From positions 372,001 to 436,000 of the forward strand of contig CAVRGN010000003.1 of the NCBI GenBank assembly GCA_963720725.1: 64,000 bases of DNA, given 5' to 3'. This document shows positions 50,934 through 60,035 of the stretch, in pieces; positions within the stretch are counted from its first letter, which is position 1; the number at the start of each line of letters is the position of its first letter. The stretch comes from Benzoatithermus sp963720725. GTDB lineage: Bacteria > Pseudomonadota > Alphaproteobacteria > Geminicoccales > Geminicoccaceae. The notes beneath the pieces were generated by a model that saw only the letters and a list, made by a program, of their open reading frames with translations, was not told the origin of the DNA and did no database searches. The position numbers and the translations under genes were made by a program.

Positions 50934-52267
50934 TGGCGAGCGCGACCGAGCGGCCGCTCGGCTGGGGCACGCTGCTGGGCTATGGCGGACTGGCCTTGCC
51001 CTTGGCTGCGCTCAACCTGCCGCTCTATGTCTACCTGCCGACCTTCTACTCCGCGGGCCTGGGTCTGGACCTCGCCGCGGTCGGCGGCGTGTTGCTGCTT
51101 GCCCGACTGTTCGACATGGTGATCGATCCGGCGATGGGCGAACTCGGCGACCGGCTGCGCACGCCCTGGGGCCAGCGGCGACCCTGGCTGGTGCTGGGCG
51201 CGCCCCTGCTGCTCTTCGCGAGCTGGAAGCTGTTCATGCCGGCCGAGGATGCCGGCATCGGCTACCTCCTGCTCTGGAGCTGTCTCGCCTACGTAGCCTG
51301 GACGGCGCTGTTGCTCACCTACGCCGCCTGGGGTGCGGAACTCACAAGTGCCTATCACGAACGCTCGCGGGTCACCGGGGTGCGCGAGGGCTTCGTGATC
51401 GGCGGCATCCTGCTGGCGGCCAGCCTGCCCGTCCTCGCCGGGGTGCAGCCAGAGAGCCGCGCCGCGCTTGCGCTGGTGTTCCAATCCATGCTGGTGCTGC
51501 TGCCGCTGACGCTGGTGCTGCTGCTCGTGAGCGTGCCCGAGCCTGCATCGTCGGTACAGCGCGCGCTGCCCTTCCGCGAGGGCCTGCGGCTGGCATTCGC
51601 GAACCGGCCCTTCCGGCGTCTGATCTTGGCTTTCTTCCTGAACGGCATCGCGAATGGCCTGCCTGCGACCCTGTTCCTGTTGTTCGTGCGCCATGTGCTG
51701 GGTGCCGATGTCGACGCCGGGCCATTGCTGCTGCTCTATTTCGTTAGTGGCATGGTGGCGGTGCCCGGCTGGCTCTGGCTGAGCTATCGGATCGGCAAGC
51801 ACCGTGCCTGGGCCGCGTCCATGCTGTGGGCCTGCCTCGTCTTCGCCTGGGTGCCGTTCCTGGGCGCCGGCGACACGCTGGCCTTCGCCGTGATCTGCCT
51901 GCTGTCCGGCGCCAGCCTGGGCGCCGATCTTGCCATTCCGGCCTCCATGCAGGCCGACGTGCTCGATCTCGACCGGGTGATGAGCGGGCGCCGACGCTCC
52001 GCCTTCTTCTTCGCCTTGTGGAGCATGGCCGGTAAGCTCGCACTCGCTATGGCCGTAGGCATCGCCTTTCCGGTGCTCGGAGCCACGGGCTTTGTCACCG
52101 AGGGCAGCAACCCGCCGTCGGCCCTGCTCACCCTCGCCCTGCTCTATGCCTTCCTTCCCGTAGTCTTCAAGCTCGCCGCCACGGCGCTCGTCTGGCGGTT
52201 CGAGCTCGACGCGGACCGCCAGAAAGAGCTTCGGGCACAGATCGAAACGGCTGCCCGCGCCGTATAG
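50933..52267 (+). CDS. MFS transporter of the GPH type
   Basis: The 444-residue membrane protein has twelve hydrophobic segments. It carries the glycoside-pentoside-hexuronide pattern: RLFDMVIDPAMGELGDRLRT near TM2, WGQRRPWLVLGAPLL, YAAWGAELTSAYHERSRVTG and RRSAFFFALWSMAGKLALA. Its ATG overlaps the methyltransferase stop (TGATG), so it is in the operon. In related clusters an MFS gene of this kind is usual, but its cargo is unknown; lipid or sugar-lipid transfer is a guess. Confidence 0.85.
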   Translation: MASATERPLGWGTLLGYGGLALPLAALNLPLYVYLPTFYSAGLGLDLAAVGGVLLLARLFDMVIDPAMGELGDRLRTPWGQRRPWLVLGAPLLLFASWKLFMPAEDAGIGYLLLWSCLAYVAWTALLLTYAAWGAELTSAYHERSRVTGVREGFVIGGILLAASLPVLAGVQPESRAALALVFQSMLVLLPLTLVLLLVSVPEPASSVQRALPFREGLRLAFANRPFRRLILAFFLNGIANGLPATLFLLFVRHVLGADVDAGPLLLLYFVSGMVAVPGWLWLSYRIGKHRAWAASMLWACLVFAWVPFLGAGDTLAFAVICLLSGASLGADLAIPASMQADVLDLDRVMSGRRRSAFFFALWSMAGKLALAMAVGIAFPVLGATGFVTEGSNPPSALLTLALLYAFLPVVFKLAATALVWRFELDADRQKELRAQIETAARAV

Positions 52268-52273
52268 ACTCCC

Positions 52274-52801
52274 ATGAGAAAACTGGTCCTCGCCGCCATC
52301 GGTGCGTTGACGCTTGCGGGATGTAGCGACATGCGGGTCGACGATTTCGCGGGAGCCACGCCGAGCTTCAGGCCCGAGGAATACTTCCAGGGGCGCACCA
52401 AGGCGTGGGGCTTCTTCCAGGACCGGTTCGGCACCATCAAGCGCCAGTTCGTGGTCGAGATCGATGGCACCATGGACAATGGCACGTTGGTGATGAACGA
52501 AAGCTTCGCCTACGCCGATGGCGAGAAGGCGACGCGCGTCTGGCGGATCACGCCGCTCGGCAACGGCCATTACGAGGGCACCGCCGGCGACGTGGTCGGC
52601 ACGGCCACGGGCAAGGTCGCGGGCAACGCCATGAACTTCGCCTACGAGATCGATCTCGCCATCCAGGGCTCGACGTGGCGTGTCCACTTCGACGACTGGA
52701 TGCTGCTGCAGGACGAGGAGGTTATGCTCAACAAGAGTACGGTCACCAAGTTCGGGATCGAGCTCGGCGAAGTGTTCATCTTCTTCCGACGGATGCCATG
52801 A
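52274..52801 (+). CDS. DUF3833 lipoprotein
   Basis: The 175-residue protein has a lipoprotein signal ending LTLAGC (Cys17) and the DUF3833 pattern: FRPEEYFQGRTKAWGFFQDRFG, FVVEIDGTMDNGTLVMNE, RVWRITPLGNGHYEGTAGDVVG and MNFAYEIDL. It is a lipocalin-like outer-membrane or periplasmic protein that would bind a lipid. It is the last gene of the five-gene operon (6 bp after the MFS gene), which matches its regular place in RpoE-type lipid operons. Confidence 0.88.
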   Translation: MRKLVLAAIGALTLAGCSDMRVDDFAGATPSFRPEEYFQGRTKAWGFFQDRFGTIKRQFVVEIDGTMDNGTLVMNESFAYADGEKATRVWRITPLGNGHYEGTAGDVVGTATGKVAGNAMNFAYEIDLAIQGSTWRVHFDDWMLLQDEEVMLNKSTVTKFGIELGEVFIFFRRMP

Positions 52802-52817
52802 GCGGCCAGCCGCCGTC

Positions 52818-54479
52818 TCAGCCGTCGGTCCGCCGCAGCAGATAGTCGAGGCCGCCGACGCGGTACCAGCGATAGCCGTAGGGCTCGAGCACGATGGTGT
52901 GGCGGCGCCGGTCGTCGCCGTGGCTGTGACCCTCCGACAGGAGATTGATCAAGTCGCAGGCGCGGCCGTCGTCCTCCAGTGTCACGGTGATCTCGACCGG
53001 CTCGCCCGCGAAGCTGTGAACAAGCAGGACCGCATTCCCGCGCCAGTCGTAGCGCAGGACCAGGACCGACTTGTGGCCCGACGGCAGCACATGGCTGTCT
53101 CCCCAGCCGATCTCCGGGACCTCCCCGCGCATCCGGATGACCCGCTCCATCCAGTTCAGCAGCGATTCCGGATCACGCCTCTGCGCGGCCACGTTGATCT
53201 TCTGAAATCCGTAGGGGCCGGAGCCGATGACCGGGAGCACCGGCTTCGCGGCCTTGGTGAAGCCGCCATGCGGCTCGTCGGACCACTGCATCGGCGTCCG
53301 CACGCAATTGCGCTCGGGCAGATCGAGATCGTCGCCCATGCCGATCTCGTCGCCGTAGCGCAGCACGGGCGTGCCCGGCAGGCCGAACAGAAGGCTGTAG
53401 GCGAGTTCCAGCCGGCGGCGATCGTCGTGCAGCATCGGCGCCAGCCTGCGGCGGATGCCCCGGTCGTAGAGCTGCATTTCCGGCTTCGGTCCCATGGCGG
53501 CAAAGACGGCCGCTCGTTGCTTCTCGGTCAGGCGCCCGAGATCGAGCTCGTCATGATTGCGCAGGAACATGCCCCATTGCGCGGTTCCCGGCTGTGATCG
53601 GGTGTCCTCCAGCGCCTTCTCCAGGGGGCGGCAATCGCCCGTGGCCAGCGCGTAGAACAGCCGCTGATTGACGGGAAAGTTGAACAGCATGTGCACACGG
53701 TCGCCGTCGTCGCCGAAATATCGCCGCGCCTCGGCCGGCGGGACATTGGCCTCCGCCAGCATGATCGCGTCACCGCGTCGCCACTGCAGGAACTCGCGGA
53801 AGTAGCGCAGCATGTCGTAGTTCTCGACCGGCTTCGTGACGCCGGCCCCTTCGCCGGCGATCACGAACGGCAGGGCGTCGACACGGAAGCCCGACACGCC
53901 GAGCTGCAGCCAGAACCCCATGATCTTCAGCAGTTCCGCCTGCACCTCGGGGTTGCCGGTGTTGAGGTCGGGCTGGAACTCGTAGAAGCGGTGAAAATAG
54001 TAGGCTTCGGCCTCCGCATCGTAGGTCCAGGTGGTCTTCTGGACGCCGGGAAAGACCATGCCCTGGTCGGCGTTTTTGGGCTTGTCCGCGGACCAGAGGT
54101 ACCAGTCGCGGTACGGAGACTTGGGGTCGCGCCGCGCCTGCTTGAACCAGGGATGCTGGTCGGAGGTGTGGTTGATCACGAGATCGACGATCACCCGCAT
54201 GCCGCGCTGCTCAGCGCCGTGCGTGAACTCGACGAAATCGCCCAGGGTGCCGTAGCGCGGATCCACATTGTAGTAGTCCGAGATGTCATAGCCGTCGTCG
54301 CGCTGCGGAGAAGGATAGAAAGGCAGCAGCCAGATCGTGCTGACGCCCAGCCCATGCAGATAATCGAGGCGACGCGCGGCTCCGACGAAATCGCCGACGC
54401 CGTCTCCATTGGAATCCATGAACCGCTCTACGCTGAAGCTGTAGAGGACCGCGTTCTTGTACCACAGGTCGGTGATCAC
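52818..54479 (-). CDS. GH13 trehalose-synthase-like enzyme
   Basis: The 553-residue GH13 enzyme has the TreS-like N-terminus WYKNAVLYSFSVERFMDSNG, INHTSDQHPWF, nucleophile Asp in SGFRVDALPF, acid/base Glu in MLAEANV and third Asp in FLRNHDELDLG. A later RGIRRRLAPML and NCVRTPMQWSDEPHGGF are typical of maltose-trehalose interconverting TreS or of related amylosucrase-like enzymes. The C-terminal beta domain is present. It probably isomerises maltose to trehalose or hydrolyses maltosides. No trehalose kinase (Pep2/Mak) domain is attached or adjacent. The gene stands alone. Confidence 0.85.
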   Translation of the reverse strand: MITDLWYKNAVLYSFSVERFMDSNGDGVGDFVGAARRLDYLHGLGVSTIWLLPFYPSPQRDDGYDISDYYNVDPRYGTLGDFVEFTHGAEQRGMRVIVDLVINHTSDQHPWFKQARRDPKSPYRDWYLWSADKPKNADQGMVFPGVQKTTWTYDAEAEAYYFHRFYEFQPDLNTGNPEVQAELLKIMGFWLQLGVSGFRVDALPFVIAGEGAGVTKPVENYDMLRYFREFLQWRRGDAIMLAEANVPPAEARRYFGDDGDRVHMLFNFPVNQRLFYALATGDCRPLEKALEDTRSQPGTAQWGMFLRNHDELDLGRLTEKQRAAVFAAMGPKPEMQLYDRGIRRRLAPMLHDDRRRLELAYSLLFGLPGTPVLRYGDEIGMGDDLDLPERNCVRTPMQWSDEPHGGFTKAAKPVLPVIGSGPYGFQKINVAAQRRDPESLLNWMERVIRMRGEVPEIGWGDSHVLPSGHKSVLVLRYDWRGNAVLLVHSFAGEPVEITVTLEDDGRACDLINLLSEGHSHGDDRRRHTIVLEPYGYRWYRVGGLDYLLRRTDG

Positions 54480-54692
54480 CTGGTCGTCCCCCAGCCGATG
54501 CTGCCACGCTCAACGTGACCGCCCCGGCCAAGTTCCCATGGCCTTGCGTCGCTGGTCGCCAGGAGCAGATTCGTGGCGGCGAGGCCGGCAGGCGCATCGT
54601 CAGCGCGCGATCTCGGCCATCAGGTGCACTGGCGCCTTGCACCAGGGCTTCCCCGGTTCCACCCTTTGTACGTCCGTCCAGGGAGAGCCGGC

Positions 54693-57600
54693 ATGGCGCT
54701 CGCACAGGTAAGCCTAGACGACCGCTACGCCTTGGAGCGTGGGCGCGTCCTGATGACCGGGATCCAGGCGCTGGTGCGCCTGCCCATGCTGCAGCGGCAG
54801 CGCGACCTCGCCGCCGGGCTCAACACCGCGGGCTTCATCTCGGGCTATCGCGGCTCGCCGCTGGGAGGTCTCGACCAGGCCCTGTGGCGTGCGCGCAAGT
54901 TCCTCGACAAGAGCGGCATCGTCTTCCAACCCGGCATCAACGAGGACCTGGCTGCGACGGCGGTCTGGGGTTCGCAGCAGGTCGGCCTCTTCCCCGGCGC
55001 CAAGCACGACGGCGTGTTCGCGCTCTGGTACGGCAAGGGCCCCGGCGTGGATCGCTCGCTCGACGTGCTCAAGCACGGCAACCATGCGGGCACCGCGAGG
55101 CATGGCGGCGTGCTCGTGGTGGCGGGCGACGACCATGCCGCGAAGTCCTCCACCCTGCCGCACCAGTCCGACCACGTCTTCGCCGCGGCGGTGATCCCGG
55201 TGCTCAATCCGGCGGGCGTCCAGGACTATCTCGATCTCGGCATCCACGGCTGGGCGATGTCGCGCTACTCGGGCTGCTGGGTGGCCTTCAAGGCGGTGGC
55301 CGACACGGTCGAGAGCACGGCCGTGGTCGACGTCGATCCCCATCGGATCGAGGTCGTCACGCCCACCGACTTCGTCATGCCGCCGGGCGGGCTGTCGATC
55401 CGCTGGCCGGACCCGCCGCTGGTCCAGGAAGCGCGGATGCAGGAGCAGAAGGCCTACGCCGCGCTGGCCTACTGCCGCGCCAACAAGCTCAATCGGATCG
55501 TGGTGGACAGTCCGCGGCCGCGGCTGGGCATCATCACCGCCGGCAAGTCCTACCTCGACGTCCGCCAGGCGCTGGACGATCTCGGCATCGACGAAGGGCT
55601 CGCTGCCGAGATCGGCCTGCGGGTGATGAAGTGCGGCATGACCTGGCCGCTCGAATCGGACGGCACCCGCCATTTTGCCGAGGGGCTCGAGGAGATCCTG
55701 GTCGTCGAGGAGAAGCGCCAGCATATCGAGTACCAGCTCAAGGAGGAGCTCTACAATTGGCGCGAGGCCGTACGGCCGCGGGTGATCGGCAAGTTCGACG
55801 AGAAGGGCGAGTGGTCGCTGCCGCAGGGCGGCTGGCTGCTGCCGGCCGCCTCCGAGCTCACCCCGGCCATGATCGCCCGCGCCATCGCCGGCCGCATCGC
55901 GCGTTTCCACACCAGCGAGAAGATCGCGCAGCGGCTGCGCTTCATCACCGAGAAGGAGGCGGCCCTCGCCCGCCAGCGGCTCGCCATCGCGCGGGTGCCG
56001 CACTACTGCTCGGGCTGTCCGCACAACACCAGCACGCGGGTGCCCGAGGGCAGCCGGGCCCTGGCGGGCATCGGCTGCCACTACATGGCGACCTGGATCT
56101 ATCCCACGACCACGCAGACCTTCAGCCAGATGGGCGGCGAGGGCGTGGCCTGGATCGGCCAGGCGCCGTTCACCGAGACGCCCCACGTCTTCGCCAATCT
56201 CGGCGACGGCACCTACTTCCACTCCGGCATCCTGGCGATCCGTGCCGCAGCCGCCGCCGGCGTCAACATCACCTACAAGATCCTCTACAACGACGCGGTC
56301 GCCATGACCGGCGGCCAGCCGCTCGAGGGCTCCTTGAGCGTCGCCCAGCTCGTCGGGCAGCTCGCCGCCGAAGGGCTGGAGCGGATCGAGGTCGTGGCGG
56401 ACGCGGCCGAGGCCGAAAATCTCGGCGCGCTGCCCGCGGGAGTGCGGGTTCGGCCGCGGGGAGAGCTCGAGGCGGTCCAGCGGTCCTTGCGCGAAACCAA
56501 GGGCACGACCGCCCTGATCTATGTCCAGACCTGCGCCGCGGAGAAGCGGCGCCGCCGCAAGCGTGGCAGCCTCGCCGACCCGGCCCGCCGCGTGGTCATC
56601 AACGACATGGTTTGCGAAGGCTGCGGCGACTGCTCGAACAAGTCGAACTGCGTCTCCGTCCTGCCGGTGGCCACCGAATGGGGCACCAAGCGCGAGATCG
56701 ACCAGTCCAACTGCAACAAGGACTATTCCTGCATCAACGGCTTCTGCCCGAGCTTCGTGACCGTCGAAGGCGGCAGACTGCGCACCGGCAAGGCGCTCGC
56801 GGCCGGCGACGACCTGCCGGCACTGCCCACGCCCGAGCTCCCGGGGCTGGCGGAGCCCTGGGGCATCCTGATCACCGGCGTCGGCGGAACCGGGGTGGTG
56901 ACGATCGGCGCCATCCTGTGCATGGCCGCGCACCTGGAGGGCAAGGGCGTCACCGCCCTCGACATGGCCGGCCTGGCCCAAAAGGGCGGCTCGGTCTGGT
57001 CCCACGTCCGGATCGCCGCCGAGCCGGGCAAGCTCTGGGCGCCGCGCATCGCCGCCGGCGAGGCCGACGCGGTCATCGGCTGCGACATCGTGGTGACCGT
57101 GAGCGACGAATCGCTGGCCAAGATGCAGCTCGGCAGGGCGCGGGCGGTGGTCAACAGCGACGCGTCGGTGACCAGCGAGTTCGTGCGCACCGTCGCGGAG
57201 CAGGCGCGGACCGGCGATGTCGAGCGCTTCCGCGACCCGGAATTCCCGGCCCGTGCCATGGAGGACCAGATCGTCGACGCGATCGGAGCCGATGCCGTCT
57301 GGTTCCTCGATGCCAGCCGCCTCGCCACCGCCCTCATGGGCGACGCCATCGCCACCAACATGTTCATGCTGGGCTGCGCCTGGCAGCACGGCCTCGTGCC
57401 GCTCGGCGAGGAGGCGATCCTGCGCGCGATCGAGCTCAATGGCGCTTCCGTCGGGCTGAACCGGGCCGCGTTCCAGTGGGGCCGGCGCGCGGCCATGGAT
57501 CAAGGGGCGGTGGAGCGGCTGGCCACCCCGCAGGATGCGGTGCCCGACAATCGCCGGCTCTCGGTCGATCTCGACGAAGCCATCAAGAGGCGCGTCGGCT

Positions 57601-58259
57601 ATCTCACGGCCTATCAGGACGCCGCCTACGCCCAACGCTTCGCTGCTGCAGTCGACCGGGTGCGCAAGGTGGAAGCCGAGCGCGTGCCGGGCAGCGACGC
57701 GCTGACCTGGGCAGTCGTGCGCAACCTGCACAAGCTCATGGCCTACAAGGACGAGTACGAGGTGGCCCGGCTCTACACCGACACAGGCTTTCTCGAGCGC
57801 GTGGCGGGGATGTTCGAGGGAAGCTGGAAACTCCGGTTCCATCTGGCGCCACCGCTGATCGCCCGAGCCGACCCGGTGACGGGCGAGCCGGAGAAGCGGT
57901 CCTACGGACCATGGATGCTGCGGGCGTTTCGCCTGCTGGCGCGGCTGAAGTTCCTGCGCGGCACCAGGCTCGATCCGTTCGGCCATACCACGGATCGGCG
58001 CGAGGAGCGGCAGCTCATCGTCGACTACGAGGCCCGACTCGGCCAGCTTCTCGAGGGCCTTACCGCCGACAACCACGCCACGGCGGTGGCGATCGCTTCG
58101 ATCCCCGACCGGATCCGGGGCTTCGGTCCGGTGAAGGCAAGGTTCCTCCGCCACGCCAAGGCTCGGGAAAATGAGCTCCTGGCGGCCTTCGAGGGTCGTG
58201 CCGGGCCGGTCCCACCGCCGTCACTGCGTCGGCGCGGGGTTGCCGTCATGGCCGGCTGA
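54693..58259 (+). CDS. Indolepyruvate ferredoxin oxidoreductase, fused alpha-gamma type
   Basis: The 1188-residue protein is one of the single-chain 2-oxoacid:ferredoxin oxidoreductases common in aerobic Proteobacteria. It has a pyrimidine-binding domain (GFISGYRGSPLGGLDQALWR), the TPP domain (HYCSGCPHNTSTRVPEG, ANLGDGTYFHSGILAI) and a central iron-sulfur segment CEGCGDCSNKSNC. The gamma domain reads GVGGTGVVTIGAILCMAAHLEG. It oxidises aryl- or branched-chain 2-oxoacids such as indolepyruvate to acyl-CoA, with ferredoxin or another carrier as acceptor, so it serves amino acid breakdown. The start at 54693 has GGGAGAGCCGGC before it; a longer frame upstream has no coding signs. Confidence 0.92.
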   Translation: MALAQVSLDDRYALERGRVLMTGIQALVRLPMLQRQRDLAAGLNTAGFISGYRGSPLGGLDQALWRARKFLDKSGIVFQPGINEDLAATAVWGSQQVGLFPGAKHDGVFALWYGKGPGVDRSLDVLKHGNHAGTARHGGVLVVAGDDHAAKSSTLPHQSDHVFAAAVIPVLNPAGVQDYLDLGIHGWAMSRYSGCWVAFKAVADTVESTAVVDVDPHRIEVVTPTDFVMPPGGLSIRWPDPPLVQEARMQEQKAYAALAYCRANKLNRIVVDSPRPRLGIITAGKSYLDVRQALDDLGIDEGLAAEIGLRVMKCGMTWPLESDGTRHFAEGLEEILVVEEKRQHIEYQLKEELYNWREAVRPRVIGKFDEKGEWSLPQGGWLLPAASELTPAMIARAIAGRIARFHTSEKIAQRLRFITEKEAALARQRLAIARVPHYCSGCPHNTSTRVPEGSRALAGIGCHYMATWIYPTTTQTFSQMGGEGVAWIGQAPFTETPHVFANLGDGTYFHSGILAIRAAAAAGVNITYKILYNDAVAMTGGQPLEGSLSVAQLVGQLAAEGLERIEVVADAAEAENLGALPAGVRVRPRGELEAVQRSLRETKGTTALIYVQTCAAEKRRRRKRGSLADPARRVVINDMVCEGCGDCSNKSNCVSVLPVATEWGTKREIDQSNCNKDYSCINGFCPSFVTVEGGRLRTGKALAAGDDLPALPTPELPGLAEPWGILITGVGGTGVVTIGAILCMAAHLEGKGVTALDMAGLAQKGGSVWSHVRIAAEPGKLWAPRIAAGEADAVIGCDIVVTVSDESLAKMQLGRARAVVNSDASVTSEFVRTVAEQARTGDVERFRDPEFPARAMEDQIVDAIGADAVWFLDASRLATALMGDAIATNMFMLGCAWQHGLVPLGEEAILRAIELNGASVGLNRAAFQWGRRAAMDQGAVERLATPQDAVPDNRRLSVDLDEAIKRRVGYLTAYQDAAYAQRFAAAVDRVRKVEAERVPGSDALTWAVVRNLHKLMAYKDEYEVARLYTDTGFLERVAGMFEGSWKLRFHLAPPLIARADPVTGEPEKRSYGPWMLRAFRLLARLKFLRGTRLDPFGHTTDRREERQLIVDYEARLGQLLEGLTADNHATAVAIASIPDRIRGFGPVKARFLRHAKARENELLAAFEGRAGPVPPPSLRRRGVAVMAG

Positions 58260-58343
58260 CGAAAGGGCCAAGCCGCTGCGGAACAGCCACATTCTGCCTC
58301 GAAGTACGAACCGCCGGACAGATCAGCCCTGGCCGCGGTTGGC

Positions 58344-58865
58344 GTGACGGTGAGGACGTTCTCTTGGCCCCGGCACCGGACGACGCCACCAGGGTGGCTC
58401 GCCATATTGGGCCTCGCGCTATTGGCCGCGTGCGGGGCGCTCGAACCGGGCAGCGTGCCGCAGGCGGCTTTGCCGGATCCGACAAGCTTGGCGCGGACAG
58501 GATGGCCGAACGACTGGCTGGTATGTCCCAAGGGCGCCTGCGAGGCAGCGGCCGACGCGATCGCACCGGTCTATCCGGTCCCGCCCGAGCGGCTGTTCGC
58601 GGCCTGGCGCGCCCTTGTGGCCGCACAACCGCGTGCGACGGTGATCGGCACCGACCGATCGCGGCTCCTCATCCTTGCCCAGGATCGCACGCCGCTTCTG
58701 GGCTTCGTCGACACGATCAGCCTGCGGGTGCTGCCCGCCCCGGGCGGCGGTTCCAGCTTCGCCGCCTACAGCCACAGCAACATCGGCTTGAGCGACCTCG
58801 GCACCAACCGGAAGCGACTGGAGAGGTGGATCGGCCTGCTTGCCGTCGGGCCGCCCGGCGGCTAA
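58344..58865 (+). CDS. DUF1499 lipoprotein
   Basis: The 173-residue protein starts at GTG (a second GTG at 58350 is possible) with a lipoprotein signal ending LALLAAC. The mature part carries the DUF1499 pattern: WPNDWLVCPKGAC, PERLFAAWRALVAAQPRATV, TPLLGFVDTISLRVLPA and SNIGLSDLGTNRKRLERWI. The family is widespread, periplasmic or membrane-associated and uncharacterised. It lies 84 bp after the oxidoreductase gene. Confidence 0.82.
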   Translation: MTVRTFSWPRHRTTPPGWLAILGLALLAACGALEPGSVPQAALPDPTSLARTGWPNDWLVCPKGACEAAADAIAPVYPVPPERLFAAWRALVAAQPRATVIGTDRSRLLILAQDRTPLLGFVDTISLRVLPAPGGGSSFAAYSHSNIGLSDLGTNRKRLERWIGLLAVGPPGG

Positions 58866-58904
58866 GGCAGCGCCATGCGGCGAAAGTCGCCGGGAGCAAT
58901 GTGA

Positions 58905-60020
58905 TTGCGGCCAATCACCGTCCTGTCCAACTACCGGCCCGACGACCTCCGCAGCATGGTCGGTTATGCCGGGCTGGCGCTACGGCACCTGCACGAGGCA
59001 GGCTATCCGGCTGAGGAGCTGACGCCGCCCGCACTGTTCGGCAGCATCTGGCATGGCCGCAGAGCCGGCCGGATCGCGGTCAACCTCCGCGAGATCGATC
59101 GCTTCATCCTGGCTCCGATGCTGTGGCGCCGCCGCTCCTTCGGCCTGCTGCACATCATCGACCATGCCAACGCGTTCTACCTCAACTCGCTTCGGCGCAC
59201 GGCCTCGATCGTCACCGTGCACGACGTCGTGCCGCTGCTGATGATGAACGGCCGGCTGCCCGGCCCGCGCCAGAACCGCAAGCGGCGCTGGATCCACGAG
59301 ATGAATGCGCGCGCCATGGCCAAGGCGGATCGCCTGGTCTGCGTGTCCGAGGCGACCCGGCGTGACCTCCTTCAGCTGACCGAGGCCGATCCCGCCAAGG
59401 TGGTGGTGATCCGCAACGCGCTGTTCCAGCCGATGCGGCCGGCTTCCGCCGAGGCCCAAGAGGAATTGCGTCAGCGGCTCAAGATCGGCGCTGGCGAGCG
59501 CGTGGTCCTGCATGTCGGCTCCAACCGCTCGCGCAAGAACCGGCACACCGTGGTCGAGGCGTTCGCCCTTGCCGCGGCGGAGCGCCTCGATCTGCGCTTG
59601 ATCCTGGTGGGCCCGCCCAGCGGCGAGCTCAGCGCGCTCGCCAAGCGTCTGGGCATCGCCGAGCGGGTGCAGGTGATCCCAAGCCTGCCCGCGACCGATC
59701 TCGCCACGCTCTACACGCTGTCGGAGCTGCTGATCCTGCCCTCGCTCTACGAGGGCTTCGGCTACCCGGTGCTGGAAGCGCAGGGCTGCGGTACGCCCGT
59801 GGTCTGCGCCAATGCCGGCTCCCTGCCCGAGGTGGCGGGCGACAGTGCCGTGCTGCTCGACCCGATGGATGTCGAAGGCTACGCGGCCGCCATGGGGCGC
59901 ATTCTCGATGATCCGGCGTTCGCGGCCGAGCTCGTGCGCAAGGGAGAGGCCAACCTCGCCCGCTTCGATGCGGCGGACTGGTTCGCAAGCTACGAGGCCA
60001 TCTACCGCGAACTCGCCTGA
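58905..60020 (+). CDS. Glycosyltransferase family 4/1-like (GT-B fold)
   Basis: The 371-residue protein starts at TTG with GGGAG about 10 bp upstream. It has VTVHDVVPLLMM at mid N-domain, RLVCVSEATRRDLLQL, VVLHVGSNRSRKNRHTVVEAF and the nucleotide-sugar loop PSLYEGFGYPVLEAQGCGTPVVCA with the E-x7-E motif. It transfers a sugar from a nucleotide donor to an unknown acceptor, probably surface polysaccharide. It converges with the glucan exporter gene, to which it could be related in function, though this is not shown. Confidence 0.85.
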   Translation: MRPITVLSNYRPDDLRSMVGYAGLALRHLHEAGYPAEELTPPALFGSIWHGRRAGRIAVNLREIDRFILAPMLWRRRSFGLLHIIDHANAFYLNSLRRTASIVTVHDVVPLLMMNGRLPGPRQNRKRRWIHEMNARAMAKADRLVCVSEATRRDLLQLTEADPAKVVVIRNALFQPMRPASAEAQEELRQRLKIGAGERVVLHVGSNRSRKNRHTVVEAFALAAAERLDLRLILVGPPSGELSALAKRLGIAERVQVIPSLPATDLATLYTLSELLILPSLYEGFGYPVLEAQGCGTPVVCANAGSLPEVAGDSAVLLDPMDVEGYAAAMGRILDDPAFAAELVRKGEANLARFDAADWFASYEAIYRELA

Positions 60021-60035
60021 GCGGCGGTCGTCCGT

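Noticed and set aside
54714..58154. Open frame of over 1100 codons on the minus strand antisense to the ferredoxin oxidoreductase
   Set aside because: Composition is Arg/His/Leu/Asp-rich shadow coding with no motif. The plus strand has a full set of enzyme motifs. Long antisense frames are expected at this GC content; the same holds opposite icd, the sugar ATPase and the helicase.
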